From: Saccoglossus kowalevskii
Taxonomy: Eukaryota > Hemichordata > Enteropneusta > Harrimaniidae
DNA: 64,000 nucleotides
NCBI RefSeq assembly: GCF_000003605.2
Contig: NW_003139424.1
Span: 39,049 to 103,048, forward strand
Direction of reading: 5' to 3'
In this document: positions 62,524 to 64,000 of the stretch, piece after piece
Position numbering within the stretch: position 1 is the first letter of the stretch
Layout of the letters: the number at the start of each line of letters is the position of its first letter
Program-made: the position numbers and the translations under genes
Notes under the pieces: generated by a model
Seen by the model: only the letters and a program-made list of their open reading frames with translations
The model's database searches: none
Told to the model about the DNA's origin: nothing

Positions 62524-64000
62524 GCGATATCGATTTTGAAACTTTGAAAAACATGAAATAGCCGCCAATTCGGTTCAATTTCAAATAGTCCGTGCAGCTG
62601 TGTTGTTAGGTGACCAACTCATGTTTAAAGTAAAGCACAATCGGGCGTGGTTAGTACTTGCATGGGAGACTCACTGAGTAAACAAGCTGTTGTTTTTTCT
62701 TTTTGTTTCATCACACGCACGGAAAAAATATAAGGCGACATTCATGCACTTTTTCTTACTGTGATGTCAATCATTTCTTGTGAAAAATCGTGGAATTTTT
62801 GTATTTTTTTTAATTAATGAAAAGTTTTAAATTTCGTATATTTTTAAAAAAACTAGTTGTTGGTGTCTGCAGGCACGTAGTGGGTTTTATGCTTTTAATA
62901 CACCGTGCAAAGTTGTTCAAAGTGATTGCAAAGTTGTGCAAAGTGATTTCAAAGTTTATAGATGTATTTGTATATATGACCTAAGTTGTTGGCATATAGA
63001 AACGCGCAGTTGTAAAGTCAAGAAATTTAATAAAGGCCAGTTGAAAGCAGCCTGTGGATGTTCACATGAGCTGACTGTAAACTGTTGGAAAACTGCGTGC
63101 AAAGTTGGAAAAAGCGGTTGAAATGTTGGCTTAGTTGCTGGTATATTTAACCTAAGTCATTGGCACGACACCCCCGCAGTTAAATTGCGAAAACATTAAG
63201 TAAATGTCTCGAGAATGCCCCATAAATAAGCAGATTATCACAATAGACCACAGGAAAATCGACGACAAACTGTGTACAAAGTTGTGAAAAGCGATTGTGA
63301 TGTCAATCATTTCTTGTGAAAAATCGTGGAATTTTTGTACTTTTTAATTAATGAAAAGTTTTAAAATTTCGTATATTTAAAAAAAAAACTAGTTGTTGGT
63401 GTCTGCAGGCACGTAGTGGGTTTTATACTGTTAATACACCGTGCAAAGTTGTTCAAAGTGATTGCAAAGTTGTGCAAAGTGATTTCAAAGTTTATAGATG
63501 TATTTGTATATATGACCTAAGTTGTTGGCATATAGAAACGCGCAGTTGTAAAGTAAAGAAATTTAATAAAGGCCAGTTGAAAGCAGCCTGTGGATGTTCA
63601 CATGAGCTGACTGTAAACTGTTGGAAAACTGCGTGCAAAGTTGGAAAAAGCGGTTGAAATGTTGGCTTAGTTGCTGGTATATTTAACCTAAGTCATTGGC
63701 ACGACACCCCCGCAGTTAAATTTCGAAAACATTAAGTAAATGTCTCGAGAATGCCCCATAAATAAGCAGACTATCACAATAGACCACAGGAAAATCGACG
63801 ACAAACTGTGTACGAAGTTGTGAAAAGCGATTGCAAAGTTGTTAGTTTCATTCGGAATTGTTACCTGTGATATCATATAAACAAGTCCCATAGTTAAAAG
63901 TTCGAAAATGGGAAAACTAGTTCCTAATTTGTTGTTAAATTACCGTAGTGTTGCTCAAAGTATGTAGAGGACATAGGTCATTTTTAAATGGCACTTTTTG
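62524..64000 (+). repeat. Composite cut by the window edge, >1477 bp
   Basis: An L body is truncated near 63296 and followed by a full leader-A-B-C body. The window stops in GGCACTTTTTG just before the next anchor would be expected. The final body (63410-64000) is nearly identical to 41570-42160 and 61920-62520. Confidence 0.9.

Larger units (their letters stand above)
1..64000 (+). repeat. Macrosatellite array, ~941 bp unit, fills the window
   Basis: Every part of the window aligns to the same unit in the same orientation. Anchor starts (GCGATATCGAT or close variant), with the unit length given by the next start: 463, 1403, 2344, 3289, 4230, 5170, 6111, 7008, 7950, 8846, 9788, 10685, 11626, 12522, 13419, 14551, 15447, 16388, 17283, 18178, 19120, 20063, 21004, 21900, 22841, 23783, 24723, 25667, 26606, 27499, 28440, 29210, 29983, 30924, 31820, 32761, 33333, 34230, 35172, 36113, 37036, 37959, 38900, 39841, 40737, 42169, 43111, 44054, 44999, 45895, 46791, 47688, 48628, 49559, 50489, 51434, 52378, 53150, 54586, 55482, 56424, 57368, 58310, 59248, 60190, 60962, 62524. 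Copies differ by scattered substitutions and small indels. There is no unique DNA at either end, so the true array is longer. The family was not recognised and the host is unknown. Confidence 0.98.

Noticed and set aside
755-64000. Plus-strand 61-100 codon frames (MQSDFKV..., MCLQARSG...) as a family of small Cys-rich protein genes
   Set aside because: Most begin at GTG or TTG, ATG copies depend on a variable T/A tract, several units carry stops or frameshifts in the frame, and no domain or promoter is convincing. Conservation follows from array homogenisation.
1-64000. CENP-B box
   Set aside because: I checked the TTCG-containing sites (TTCGGGATTG, TTCGGTTCAA, TTCGAAAATG, TTCGAAAACA) against the TTCG-N4-A-N2-CGGG pattern and none fits. 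A centromere role cannot be claimed from sequence.
1-64000. CRISPR array
   Set aside because: The direct repeats are ~0.9 kb units with no short repeat/unique spacer alternation. The only short tandem repeat is the 21 bp pair, with no spacer.
1-64000. Transposable element or LTR array
   Set aside because: No terminal inverted repeats, target-site duplications, reverse transcriptase, transposase or integrase frames were seen. Unit junctions are seamless head-to-tail.
1-64000. rDNA, 5S, tRNA or histone cluster
   Set aside because: No rRNA, tRNA or histone-like sequence was recognised within the unit.

Overview
The whole 64 kb window is one eukaryotic-type satellite array (a macrosatellite). 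A single AT-rich unit of about 0.94 kb is repeated head to tail on one strand from the first base to the last. No unique flanking sequence, no recognisable gene, no tRNA or rRNA and no transposon could be seen. A fixed anchor (GCGATATCGAT and close variants) starts 67 units between 463 and 62524. Both ends of the array lie outside the window. The host cannot be named from this sequence. The array size, unit length, AT-richness and lack of genes point to a eukaryotic satellite block, and retained CpG dinucleotides suggest little CpG decay.

By anchor-to-anchor distance there are 40 long (L) units of about 941 bp (including small-indel variants of 923-945 bp), 17 short (S) units of about 896 bp that lack a 46-47 bp 'leader', four hybrid (H) units of 770-773 bp, one 572 bp deletion unit, and five composite intervals (1132, 1432, 1436, 1562 and over 1477 bp) made by out-of-register joins. 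L and S units alternate irregularly. L units dominate 0.5-6 kb and 18-28 kb. A second sequence subfamily (TTGTATATATG in module A, CGCGCA, CACCCCCGCAG) is concentrated at 41.5-43.7, 49-54.5 and 58.5-64 kb, and also appears at 5.5, 28.8-29.7 and 34.6 kb.

Inside each unit I see an older layer of duplication. Three homologous modules lie in tandem (A 171 bp, B 177 bp, C about 109 bp), each opening with a CAAAGTTG-type head, and the leader looks like a fourth fragment. All offsets between modules (129, 171, 177 bp) are multiples of three, and the modules are alike in the same Cys-rich reading frame, so the satellite may descend from a repeated coding sequence. The present copies carry in-frame stops, varying homopolymers and mostly replacement-type differences, so I do not call any gene. 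Odd-length units are explained by recombination between these modules. The clearest case is the 572 bp unit, whose 369 bp deletion equals the A-to-C distance exactly.

On a larger scale, blocks of one to three units recur at offsets of 6.6, 7.4, 7.8, 16.1, 20.4 and 42 kb. This shows amplification and exchange across the whole window rather than simple neighbour-to-neighbour copying.
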